This document shows, one piece after another, positions 46,581 through 56,933 of a DNA stretch of 64,000 bases. Every line of letters begins with the position of its first letter. The stretch's first letter is position 1. Under the pieces are notes generated by a model, which saw nothing but the letters and a program-made list of their open reading frames with translations, ran no database searches and was not told the origin of the DNA. The position numbers and the translations under genes are program-made. Source of the stretch: Notospermus geniculatus (lineage: Eukaryota > Nemertea > Pilidiophora > Heteronemertea > Lineidae); assembly GCA_002633025.1 (NCBI GenBank), contig NMRB01001160.1, forward strand, positions 66,276 to 130,275, in the 5' to 3' direction.

Positions 46581-47049
46581 CTGTTCACCATTTTATTCAT
46601 TGCATATATATTTTAATTCGTTTCAACCCAAGGAAACTGTCGTCGTATTAAAATTAGGAAAAAACAAATTAATGCATTCATCAATAGATTCCGACGTTGG
46701 AAAAGTCAATCCTTGTGACTTTAGAAATAGTGCTGATAGTAAAAAAGAGTGTTTGTAGGTTATGTTTACCATACATTTTCAGTTATTCTGAGGATATATA
46801 AAGAATTCTTTCCACGATTCCCAATGCCATCACAACTTTGCTCATTGTCCCTTTAAGTTATTTCAACCACAGCATTTTTTTGGCGCAATGAGGTTGAGGT
46901 ATGTTATGATTAGCTGACAAGCCACCCTCTGCACTGACCTTACCCCTGCTAAAGCCTTTGAATCTGCACAACAGAATAATAGTGTTGGATTTTAATTCAA
47001 TATCCAACATAGAGCACAAAGAATGACACACAAAATGATATGTAAAAGT

Positions 47050-47177
47050 CATCTCAGAATTTTGCAAATTTTCTACCCCAACTGGGGTCTTCCTCAGGCA
47101 CTTTCTAGTAGAGATCTACTAGAAAGTGCCTGATGAAGACCCTGGTTGGGGTCAAAAATTTGCAAAATTCTGAGACG
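47050..47177. mobile_element. Head-to-head inverted elements with hammerhead-like cores (copy 2)
   Basis: The palindrome is centred near 47113 (ctttctagtagagatctact agaaag). The right half reads cctgatgaagaccctggttg, and the minus strand of the left half reads cctgaggaagaccccagttg, each with a gaccc/gggtc stem. Only the right half keeps CTGATGA, and its GAAA is replaced by AAAA, so it is probably inactive. Confidence 0.5.
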
Positions 47178-48066
47178 ATTTGAATTCAATGAAAGAAAAT
47201 GACAACTTAGATTTCTGTAAATTTAACTGGTTTATTTTATGGAAATTGCATAGTGCACACTGTTAAAACTCACAATTACATCATAATACTTTATGTCACA
47301 AGCAAAACCATACCTCAGAGATTTTGGTCGTTTTTCCAGCCACCTTTGCAAGTCGCTGTCAAGACCCCCTGAACACTGCCTTAAAACATGAACACACAGC
47401 CAAAATATCATTTGAGTTGTTGAATAAAACTATGTACAATTTAGCAAACAACAACATTACCATTGATGACAATATGGAATAGACATAAATCTTAGGTACC
47501 GGTATCCAATCTAATATTCAACTTCCTTGGAAATTGTGACCCGTCACAGCAAAACCTGTCCTAAGTCGGGCAAGAACCAGGATGATGAAAATAACTCCAG
47601 GATAGACGAAATGTAATCACTCAGATTTTACAAAAGACAGACAATAAGCCTGGGCCTACTGAAGTTGACAAAACATTGGTCTCAACCTGCCAACTTCAGA
47701 GCATGGACGTATAACTATTTATACCTCCATGTTCAGACTTAGAGGCAGAAAACTCACCAAAAATACGCGCACAAGCGAGGGATCTGCTGAGCAAACGGTC
47801 TCGATTGACTTTTTGCTCAGCAGATAGCTCCAGTGTGCAGCAGGCTTTAGTATTTAGTTCAGACTTCGACTTAGTACTGACTGGTTTTGCGGTGACGGGT
47901 CACATTTCTTCAATTTCCCCAACACAGTTCAAGAGTTTAACTTCATAAAAGTCACAAAGTGATATCAAAATACTAAAAAGAGTAGAGGATGCAGGGCACT
48001 ATTACAAAATCAAGGCTATCACAGATTCTGATAAAATTAACAAGACAGATGTTTTTCAAATTCTAG

Positions 48067-48259
48067 GGTACGTTCCCCGAGGAGTTGCAGCAGGTGTCAA
48101 ACAGCATCTCGTGCGCACAGGAGACGGAGCTGCTGCGGAAACTCTTCAACCAGACGTTGAAACCACAGAATGATAACCAGTTTTACTCCAAAGACTGTCA
48201 GAATGCAAACACACGATGCCAGACCTGCTTGAAAGAGGCCAATAGTGGAGAATGCAAAG
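48067..48259 (+). CDS. Exon 9' (copy 2)
   Basis: Identical in length, splice sites and phase (0 to 1) to the exon at 39737, with one synonymous change (aca to acg in the CAQETEL segment). Because its acceptor is phase 0 it can follow only exon 8 (26525). It cannot follow exon 11 of copy 1, which ends in phase 1. Confidence 0.9.
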
Positions 48260-48370
48260 GTACGCGTAGGCCCTATCACGTTTCAGATTATGTTTCGTGG
48301 TTTTGAAGTTTCAAACCGGCACACTATGCTTCCGCATCCCTCCCCTGGTGGCAGCATCGGAAACCAAAGT

Positions 48371-49174
48371 AAAGGCCTGTTTCCACTACAACGGATTCCG
48401 CTGCGGTTTGCGGTCCCAGAGCGATTTTCACACGGTTTTGGATAATCTCCGATGGTTTAACAATACATGGCGTGTTAATTATCCCAATGCCTGTGAGAAC
48501 CGCTCCAGCACAACAAACCGCAGCCACGGTCTTATCAAGTAAGAAGAACACCCCTATATATAACCAGGTTGAGAAACGACACAATGTCGGATGAAAAGAT
48601 CAGTCAAATTTTGGCCAAATCATAAGTTCCAATTGTCCACTGTATACGTCAGCGGGAACATTAATGTATGAACTTTGTTAATACACAACTTTTGAAACAA
48701 ATTGATAACCAAAAAGATGATTTTGCAGCCTTTTTCGGTGGCCCCGGTCGGAAAACGTTGTACTCTGGACAATTTGCAGTACTTCATGTACTTCCTCACT
48801 GCGTTAACACAGGCTGCGTGCGCGAGACTGCTTGGTGAGACTGCTTTTGCAGTAGTCTCACCTGCTCACCTAGTCTCACACCAAGCTGATTTGTCCAGAG
48901 TACAACGTTTTCCGACCGGGGCCGCCGAAAAAGGCTGCAAAATCATCTTTTTGGTTATCAATTTGTTTCAAAAGTTGTGTATTAACAAAGTTCATACTTT
49001 AATGTTCCCGCTGACGTATACAGTGGACAATTGGAACTTATGATTTGGCCAAAATTTGACTGATCTTTTCATCCGACATTGTGTCGTTTCTCAACCTGGT
49101 TATATATAGGGGTGTTCTTCTTACTTGATAAGACCGTGCCGCAGCGGAATCCATTGTAGTGGAAACGGGCCTTT
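48371..49174. mobile_element. Intact long foldback element (copy 2)
   Basis: The arms from about 48525 to 48770 (cggtcttatcaagtaagaag, ccaaattttg-type pairs, gcctttttcggtggccccgg) pair with 48900-49140 (ccggggccgccgaaaaaggc, cttcttacttgataagaccg). The outer ends are aaaggcctgtttccactac / gtagtggaaacgggccttt. The loop holds gtgagactgcttttgcagta. This is the unbroken form of the element at 40039-40912. Confidence 0.9.
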
Positions 49175-49523
49175 AGACAGGTGTCCTGCCCAACCCACAC
49201 ATAGTCAGTGATACTAACTAGGCTAGACTCGTACTACGTCGACACCTTAGATGACAAAAATGGCCACCATCCTGATTGTGGACATGCTCGCTTCACAAGC
49301 TGGGGCTTCCCCATAGTACAGCACAATGGAGGTTTCTTCTTGGCAAGGGACAACTTTGTACAGTTGAGGACTCTGGCCCAGCTATAAATGCCGTTGGAGC
49401 ACTACTCCCTGTGCAGCACTGGAGGCATAGGCCTAAGTGGTCCTAGCAGGAGAATACCGTATCTGGTCTTTGGATACAAACTTAGCCAGTATTTTGCACC
49501 AATGTAGCCTTGCTCTATTCCAG

Positions 49524-49622
49524 GTGATGATAACTGCTGCTCCGTCAACTGCTACTACAGTCCATACTGCAGGAAGATAGAGTCACCGCCGTGTAAGACA
49601 ACGCCAGTTGAATGTGCCATGG
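49524..49622 (+). CDS. Exon 10' (copy 2)
   Basis: The 99-base phase 1-1 counterpart of 41260-41358. Two base differences (tgc to tgt, aca to acg), both silent; all six cysteines are kept. Confidence 0.9.
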
Positions 49623-49701
49623 GTATGTATCAATCTTGCATTGACCCTTGCAGCTAATATATAGCATGGCTTAACCTGCCAACCCTGGAGGATTTCCTTT
49701 A

Positions 49702-49814
49702 TGGCCTAGTGGTCAGCGCATTGGCCTCGGTGCTAGAAGTTAAGCAATGTAGAGCATGATCACTATGTGGATGGGGTGACTGGTGCGTACAATACAAGTA
49801 CCGGGCATTGTATG
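49702..49814 (+). mobile_element. 5S rRNA-like SINE head (copy 2)
   Basis: Counterpart of 41438-41550 with a few changes (actatgtggatggggtgac, accgggcattgtatg). Confidence 0.6.
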
Positions 49815-49821
49815 TTTCCAT

Positions 49822-49970
49822 TAGGTCTGAAGTCATAGCATTATTGGCCCTGGTAAGTACGGAAGAGGCCATCTCAAGCTACTCATGTTCCTCACTCGGA
49901 TGGGGTCTTTTACTTGCCCTTGCAAAGAAACAAGGTACAAGGCACCACGGCTTACTGTCCCATGTGACGA
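49822..49970 (-). mobile_element. Antisense tRNA-SINE fragment (copy 2)
   Basis: Counterpart of 41558-41702, with the SINE body on the minus strand, ending close to the exon 11' acceptor. Confidence 0.85.
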
Positions 49971-49998
49971 ATGTGCTTTAAGTCAAATCTCTTTTCAG

Positions 49999-50601
49999 GT
50001 GATGCCATGCGTTACACCATCCAGCCCGTCTTCGAGAACATCAAAGAGGAATTCCAATGCCACCTCAAATACCAACCTCCAAAAACCCTCTACAAATTCT
50101 TCTACTATGTCGAAATCCCAAACTTTGGCTTCCAGACACCATTAAAAGAGGTCCTAGTTGAGAACAAGGGCCTTGACTTTCACAGTAATCATACATTCCA
50201 TGTTGATTTCCTGAAAGTTGAACATTATACGCAGTTCAGGTTACTCGACGAGTACGTCCTGGTCGGAAACCAGCGAGGTGGGATGAGGAGGTTCAGCTTT
50301 ACGTTACATCCATTCAAAAACAGTTCAGAATTTGAAAAGAAGCCAATAAAAATATACAAATTCTCGGAGAATGTGTTCGTGCTGTCTGCCCAGACGCAAC
50401 GACCGTTTTACGTTTCGACGTCAAATTGGCAGAATGGCGAGGGCTGTTACCGTAGCGCCGATGGCTTCGTCAACAGTCAGAAGATGTATTCGTACGATGG
50501 GGTCAAGGTCGATGGACTCGGCATGAAGGGAGAAGATGGTGCGTTCAATTACTTCCTAAAGGCGCCGGCAAAGAATCCCCTGATTCGCTTCGCAGTACCA
50601 G
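49999..50601 (+). CDS. Exon 11' (copy 2)
   Basis: The 603-base phase 1-1 counterpart of 41734-42336 (acceptor aatctcttttcag, donor gtaggc). Of 14 base differences 12 are silent; one codon changes from GTT to AGT, turning the sequon NVS into NSS. No frameshift or stop. It therefore looks as functional as copy 1. Confidence 0.92.
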
Positions 50602-50625
50602 GTAGGCACGTTACATTTCTTTCAA

Positions 50626-50800
50626 TAGGGAGGTTTAGAAATCAAACGATAAACGTAAATGTTAACAACAACGTTATTTTTGTACCGAAAATGCAATTTA
50701 AAATCTGGTTAATGTATAGTATGAAAAATTCTGGTTAATGTGTAGTATGAAAAATAGCGTCATCAAGTTTACGTTTATTGTTTGATTTCTAAACCTCCCT
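50626..50800. mobile_element. Foldback element after exon 11' (copy 2)
   Basis: Counterpart of 42362-42533, with the same exact gggaggtttagaaatc / gatttctaaacctccc ends and a slightly different loop. Confidence 0.85.
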
Positions 50801-52345
50801 AGTATCACTCTGTCGCATCCACTTGTTACATTGTTGCATTGTGGTTGTTTCTGATACCGCTTGGTGCATCGTTGCCATCCATCGTTGTCAACGTCCGTTG
50901 ACAATGGTGGTGCATTCCTTAACAGCTTGACCGAGAAACACAAAACTTGGTCTGAAGAGGCTTTGATGAACAATGTTGATACCCGATGCCCGACGGAGTA
51001 CGCCAGGCCTCATGACGCCAAGGACGGCAGCACACCTTGTTCTTGCGCGAGTGACGTCACAATTTAGCATCCGAGATGAAGATGAAACAACATGAATGAA
51101 GATCGACCAACTTGCCAAGGACCATGCAGTCGACACTGACCAGGGTTGGGTTCGGTCAGGAAGTCAATAAATTGCCGATCAAAGCTTCCAGAGTTCGCAA
51201 ATTACCATGAATTGTAACGAAGACGTGTCTGAAATAATGCCGATTCAGGCGCCGAGTCCATGCACATGCGAAAGACAACAGCATAATTGGCATGTCTGTT
51301 ACAAACACCTTCAATATTTCAGATGAGCTGTTTTAGCATAACTGAATGTAGGCCTATTCTGTCGACAGGCGAACACAATGGCCCTGGCCATTTCATCTTC
51401 CATTCTATATGCATCATTTTTAAGCTCAAGAACTGCTGAATCTGAGAATGACGATAACTCAAATTTTCACTTCATGATACATATGACAGAGTGGGTCACG
51501 TTATATCTCTGTCACAGGTGAGCACAGTGGCCATGAACATTTCATCTCCCATCCAGTCCAGTCATGACAACTTTTCGTTTACTGAAAAGTTGGTTTGTAC
51601 TGAATTACAGTACCAACCTTCAGCAGAATATAAAACAACACATTGATCGTTTACCCTGAAGATAAAAGGCATGCAGGGTGTAACTACATCTTTCGCAATT
51701 AAGATTAAAAGTTGGAAAAAACTGAAAACCCAGTAAGGGCCGCAGCTGAAGTACCTTCAGAATATTCCAATGAAAATCTATCAAGAACCTTTTTTGCAGG
51801 TATTCGCTCATCTGCACTCTTCTTCTGAACAAATCCCCCTTTTCCGTTTTCATCCCTTTACTCAAAAACCCTGCAGAAATTGCAAAACCTCATCCTCAAC
51901 TAAACAAACATTAACAGAAAGACCTATCGTGTACCCAGAGTCGTGCCATCGATCAACACCAATAACGCAGGCGGTCCTCAATTTTGGTTCTGGTTGTCGG
52001 TCAGCACAGTAAGCCTATAGGGTTGTCAGGAAAGGGTAGGGTGGAGGTCTCTGTTGTCAAGTCTCTGTCGGTGTCTCTACTGATGTGGGTAGTTCCAGGT
52101 TTTGTGTCAAGAGGTCTCTCCCATGACACTGAAAGCTGTCCAATGTGACAACTTGCTCCAATGGTTGACGGTTTTCACCAAACACCTCAGTAACGACACT
52201 TCTGATGTTGATAGTTCCACGTTTTACATCTAGAGGGCTCTGCCATGCCAACGTCTGTTGGATACCACCTGTTGCTCACTCTGTCTGATTATGCACACTG
52301 TTTTTGAGCTCTTTCGGGTCCAGCCATGACTGTGGCCATAGCTCC

Positions 52346-52631
52346 TCACAAAATCCCTTGATCCTTGTCTGTTGGGAATTTCTGTCTGAAATTTATCAGA
52401 AGATGGTGCTGATTGGCTGAAGTGAGTCCAGTGAATCCGGTCTGCTCCTTGAATAGGCCTAGGAGCTGTCAGTCAGTTGACCAATAGGTGTCACTACTGC
52501 CCAATTCAATGCCTAGCGGACCCATTCACGGTTGATTGAGCACCAATCAGGAGAATTTTATATTGTATTGGTACACTGGAACCTTCTGCCATCTTTTGGC
52601 AAGTGCGGCCCGCTGACTGCTCCCAATCACC
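52346..52631 (+). mobile_element. Insertion present only in copy 2
   Basis: Copy 1 reads gtagctcc-agaaaggtttct without interruption at 44075. Copy 2 has about 286 extra bases between gctcc and agaaagg. Its right two-thirds are the reverse complement of 5511-5685. No ORF. Target duplication is not obvious. Confidence 0.75.
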
Positions 52632-53154
52632 AGAAAGGTTTCTGGCATGTCTGGCGAGACGTTGGTAGGTAATGATGTGAAACGCTTTGAGACTGTACTA
52701 CAATGGAAAGCGCAATAATTATAAAACTTCGCATTAGTAATCCCAACTCGTGGCCGTGGCTGACTTGCGCAGTCAGCAAGAAGTCAGTCGTTTCTCTACC
52801 TCGTGTCTTTGGTGGCCTTTTTGCAAGACGTCCAGCTGAAATTCCGCCCGCAGCGGACACAAAAACACGTTGGCATCTTCAGCATAACTCTGTCGTGGTC
52901 CATTAGCTCGCTTTGTTCTGGCTGCCTACTCAACCGGATTTCTACACGGGACTTTTGGAAACACATCATTGCATGACACTTCATCTCACTTTAGTATTCA
53001 GAACGTTGTACCTCTTGTCAGCTGCCGTTTTCACAATATCTGTCTTCAGTCGTTCTTAACTATCTTAGTATTCTCTGGTGATACCTTAGAGGATGCCGAA
53101 GTAGGTACTCGGGTTTCTGTGTTGCTGGTATTGTATGCCTGTTGACGTATGCAG

Positions 53155-53357
53155 GGCGGCGGTGGTTGTTGCTGGATGCCCTGGAGCCCTGGCCGTCAGA
53201 GCAAGCAGCTAGCTTTGTGTCTGTACAATGTGATGACTCCAAGCAGGAATCATACCGTACCTACTCTGAGGTGACGAGTGTGGGGATTTCAACTCCCTCA
53301 CCCACTCAGATAGTCTGGGATATCCTTAAATGGACCCTAGAAGCAGCCTCCTTGTAG
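53155..53357 (+). CDS. Exon 12' (copy 2), probable terminal exon
   Basis: Phase-1 acceptor gacgtatgcag. It encodes RRWLLLDALEPWPSEQ, AASFVSVQCDDSKQESY, then SPTQIVWDILKWTLEAASL and a stop (tag). The silent-site pattern against copy 1 supports the frame up to about the SPTQ segment; beyond that the two copies also differ at first positions. With this stop the protein would end about 67 residues after the exon 11 domain, without a transmembrane segment, which implies secretion. No aataaa was found nearby. Confidence 0.5.
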
Positions 53358-53419
53358 ACATTGTGATGTGTTCATTATGCCGATCGGTTGGCATCAGGTG
53401 CAGATCGGGGCACCCGCCA

Positions 53420-53945
53420 CATGCCCCCCTTTCAGCCAGCAAATCTGTAAAATTGTCCGGTAAATGCTGAAATTTGGAGCAAATCATTGAAATTCACCAC
53501 ACATTTCAATGTTTCTAGCACAGTGCGCCCCCTCTTTCCCGAAATCATGGATCCGCCCCTGGGCATGAGAATCTATCTCTGACATGTATTGCAAGTAAAC
53601 TACACTAAACATCAACATTTGAGCCAAAATTAACAGGTTGTCAGCTGCTAGCGCCTCCTGTGATGAAGTGACCGCACTGATATAAGCCTAATGGCTAGCT
53701 GCCTATAGAGTCCCTTTAAGCTAAATTTTTCAACTGATATTGCATCTATATGTTGATACAGGCACGGATCCAAGGGGGGCCCAACCGGCTCACGCTTCCC
53801 CTTTCGGCTGACAAATCTGTAAAATGACTGTAAAATCTGTGAGAAGTTCTGAAATTTGGAGCAAATCATTGAAATTCACTGCACATTTCAATGTTTCTAG
53901 CACAGTGTGCCCCCTCTTTTCCGAAATCATGGATCCGCCGCTGAG
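53420..53945. repeat. Two direct copies of the 'ggatccgcc' repeat (copy 2)
   Basis: Counterparts of 44870-45385 with minor differences. Confidence 0.8.
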
Positions 53946-54309
53946 ATGCTTCAGCAGAAAACAGAGTAGAAATACCTTCATTTTCTAATGCTACTGGTGA
54001 AAAATGCACTCCCAACTATCTCGCTATTTGATATCCATCGTCCAATTTCTCATGTACCACTTTACGCCTTTTTTCTTCGAGAATTTCCCACTTTGATTTG
54101 CAAATGTGTCTCATCACTATGCAAGCCGATAGCCCACTTAGCAAAAAATAGTTGCACCATTTCCATTTTCTCTGAGAAAAAGGTCAAATATAAAACCGAT
54201 CTCAAACAAGAAAGTGATGCTGTGCGCTCCTTAATATTACATGTACACATCCGATGTCCATGTTTCGCCCATCTATATGCAAAAAAGTACCTCTTCTTCA
54301 AAAGTATTN

Positions 54310-54310
54310 C
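54310..54310. other. Single N at the end of copy-2 homology
   Basis: One ambiguous base lies exactly where similarity to copy 1 (through gtatt) ends. Other single N positions are 5776, 17400 and 60125. Such single N characters often mark joins or unresolved bases in an assembly. Confidence 0.9.
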
Positions 54311-54614
54311 AAAGTGCTGTAACTCAGGAACGCCTTAAACCAAAGCGCGCCAATGTGCTATGTGGCCCCCTGCAGATGACCTTTATGTCCATGTGAAGTT
54401 TCGGCCCGATCGGACATCCAATATGGCCGGCAGGTGGCGTAAGCCGGAAATCATCAAAGTGCTGTAACTCGGGAATGCCTTAACCCAAAGTGCTCCAATG
54501 TACCTCCCTCTGTCATTAGACTATTATGTCCAACCCAGTGAGCACATGGTCCATGGACCATTTCATACAGATTTGTTGGCCAAAAGGGGGCACGCGCTCC
54601 TGTGCGACCCCTTG

Positions 54615-54800
54615 GATTTGGGATTTTATTCCCTGCTCTTCCGTCACATGGGACAGTAAGCCGTGGTGCCTCTACTTGTTTCTTTGCAAGAACAAGTAAA
54701 AGACCTCATCCAAGTGAGGAACATGAGTAGCTTGAGATGGCCTCTTCCGTAGTTACCACGGCCAATAATGCTATGGCTTTGGCCCTGATGGAAAAACCAA
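54615..54800 (+). mobile_element. tRNA-derived SINE, truncated copy
   Basis: It begins inside the body (gggattttattccctgctc), continues with gggacagtaagccgtggtgc and ends ggctttggccctgatggaaa. The tRNA head is missing. Confidence 0.85.
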
Positions 54801-55135
54801 ATACAAATTGGACTTGATTTACTTGCTTGAAGTCTAGACAATGAAATATCCTTTTCAGTATATGTAAATTATGCTTTTAAATTAAAAGAGCATCACATAA
54901 TTTGACACGGATCACTTCCACGAGACACCCTCCAGCTACCAATAGATATCTGTCATCAAGTCGCGTACGCTGGTGTTAGATGATTTTTCACCCGTCTGCA
55001 CATTTGTTGAACCGTTTAATTAGGCGTCGTTTTCTGAAGGTAGGATGTGTTGGATGCCGCTGGGCCGTGTTTAGTCAGGGTCAATAATGAAGTCGAGATC
55101 TTCTGGAAAAAGTATTCATCAAAAACTGATTAAGA
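54801..55135 (+). other. No feature seen
   Basis: AT-rich, no supported exon or repeat. Confidence 0.4.
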
Positions 55136-55137
55136 AA

Positions 55138-55325
55138 ATCAGGGGTGTAGCTGGGGGGCAGGGGGCAAATGCCCACCCCCAAAGCAAAAACGGACAAAAC
55201 GAATTTTAGCTCTAAAAGGTGTGTCAGATGTGGGAAAATGCATCTGAGAGGGTGTAGATTTTCAATTTTTTTCTGGGGGAGGGCCCCCCAGGGGGAGTAC
55301 ACCCCCCTCCAGATCTGGCCCTGCA
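55138..55325. repeat. G/C-biased repeat fragment
   Basis: Runs such as ggggggcagggggcaaatgc and gggggagggccccccagg, with 'ccagatctggccctgcac' at the right, resemble the 'ggggggccc...ggatcc' type repeats of the duplicated region but are not closely alignable. Confidence 0.4.
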
Positions 55326-55654
55326 CTAGGCATGTACAAGTTCCAAGTATACTCATCGAAGTGGGAATCCCTCATCCAAGAGAAAATCCAATCCCCTCGA
55401 ATCTGGCCACCGTACTCAACCGCCATTAACATTCATATCATGAACTCAAACAATCAAAAATGCTATTACGTGGCATAAAACGCTTGCGGTACATGTTGAG
55501 TTGATTCAGTTAAATCCAGTTAATACGCCTCCGGTTAGCGCTATGGTTATTGATGAAGTAAATGGGCCATCATAAACTCTTCAGGGCATTTAAAGGTTTT
55601 TGGCATCCATGCTTTAAAACCCCAGGGAATTTCTGTTGGTTTGCATTTAGTGAA

Positions 55655-55875
55655 CAGAGGAGCCTATAGCCTAGTGGTTATCACGTCCGCTTAGCAAGCG
55701 GCAGGTCCCGGGTTCAAATCCAGCCTGGGCCATATGGGATTTATCATCCCTGGCTCTTCATGTCCGTCGCATGGGACAGTAAGCTGTGGTGCCTTGTACC
55801 TTGTTCCTTTGCAAGAGGGCACGTAAAAAGACCCCATCCAAGTCATTGAGCAACTGGAAATGGCCCTAGTAAAGC
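55655..55875 (+). mobile_element. tRNA-derived SINE with best-preserved head
   Basis: The A box region gcctagtggttatcacgtcc and B box gggttcaaatcc are nearly ideal pol III elements, with the tRNA-like segment cgcttagcaagcggcaggtc. The body is intact to ccatccaagtc, after which the sequence diverges (attgagcaactgg). Confidence 0.85.
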
Positions 55876-56294
55876 CTAGGTCACAAATGCACCTGGCCCC
55901 GTACGATTATTTTCCCCACCCAGCATTTGCTTCCGGATTTTAGAGACTGAAACTCGGATCTAAGATGAATCATGCCGAAATCGCCTCAATAGATAGGCGG
56001 AAAGTAGGCTGGATCAAACTGGGCACCGTAGAAATTGACCAAAATGTCTGTTTTTACTCGCCGTATGGGCCCTGGAGTGGATATGTGACTGGGGCTTAAG
56101 TGTGGCTGAAGAGGTGAATGTCGTCCACTCTGAATCCTAACCCCTGGCCCCTATCAAACAACCCTTGATACCTGGCCTCCTACTCCTGATCCCTAAAGCC
56201 TACTCCTGAACCTAACCCCTGAACCTACAGGCGACCGTTACCCTAGATACTGGGTACCCTGTTCCATAGGATTAGACAACATTTACACTTTTTA

Positions 56295-56395
56295 CACCAA
56301 AGACGATATCTCCTACTCTGCGGTGGCTGGCGAGTAGATCGGTGGCCCTTAAATGGTTTGCGGTATCAGCTGGTGTGCTGCTGGCTTAAACTGCA
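56295..56395. mobile_element. Foldback family D, partial copy
   Basis: Contains ggtggctggcgagtagatcg and the right end gcggtatcagctggtgtgct + gctggctt, matching the elements at 22820 and 59560. The left part is missing. Confidence 0.65.
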
Positions 56396-56427
56396 ACTGC
56401 GTAAAAAATCACTGGTAAGACTTGGTG

Positions 56428-56592
56428 ATCCAAAAAGCTGCTTTTCCACGAGACGTTTGCGGGTGCGGAAAGGGAGGTGGGTGCGGGTGGAAAAAAATCG
56501 ATCCAACGTATTTCCCTTAAACTGTTTCACTCGCACCGGCTCCCGCCACCGAAACCGCGTTCGCAAACGCCTCGTGGGAAAGCAGCTTAAAG
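56428..56592. mobile_element. Palindromic MITE
   Basis: The left aagctgcttttccacgagac and right gcctcgtgggaaagcagctt are mirrors, and gtttgcgggtgcgg/ccgcgttcgcaaac pair inward. The ORFs on both strands here are palindrome by-products. Confidence 0.85.
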
Positions 56593-56711
56593 TTAGGTTG
56601 GTTTTATCTTTGGCCTATGGTTAAAGCACAGTGGATGTATTGCGAACCAGTTGCAGATCCACAGGGCCTTTGAAGACTTTCTGATAAAGGTCCCTAGTAA
56701 TTTTAGGGCGC

Positions 56712-56882
56712 TGCTCCACTTGACAGTTTTCTGGCAGAAGTTGGCTCTCTATGGGCAACTCAACTGCGAGCAGTTGTTTGTGTCATTGGTCCCAGCGTAA
56801 GCCGTAAGGAAACACACAATGGTGAATTGCCCATTGTGAGCCAACTTTTACGAGAAAAGTGTCAAATGGAGCAGCGCCATTA
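56712..56882. mobile_element. Palindromic MITE
   Basis: Left ggcgctgctccacttgacag, right gtcaaatggagcagcgcc, with inner agttggctc/gagccaact and gggcaa/ttgccc pairs. Confidence 0.85.
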
Positions 56883-56933
56883 GTTCAAGTCTCAGAACCT
56901 GTACTATCAGCAATCCTTCTTTCTGCTATTGTT

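Larger units (their letters stand above)
46131..54566 (+). repeat. Tandem duplication, copy 2 (8.4 kb)
   Basis: Colinear with copy 1 from ttcacacttacatctag to the common 68-base end. The offset drifts from 8524 to 8562 bases through indels: it lacks the TTAA MITE and the exon-9 fragment, gains about 286 bases at 52346, and has a single N at 54310 where homology with copy 1 stops before the shared end resumes at 54499. Confidence 0.9.
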
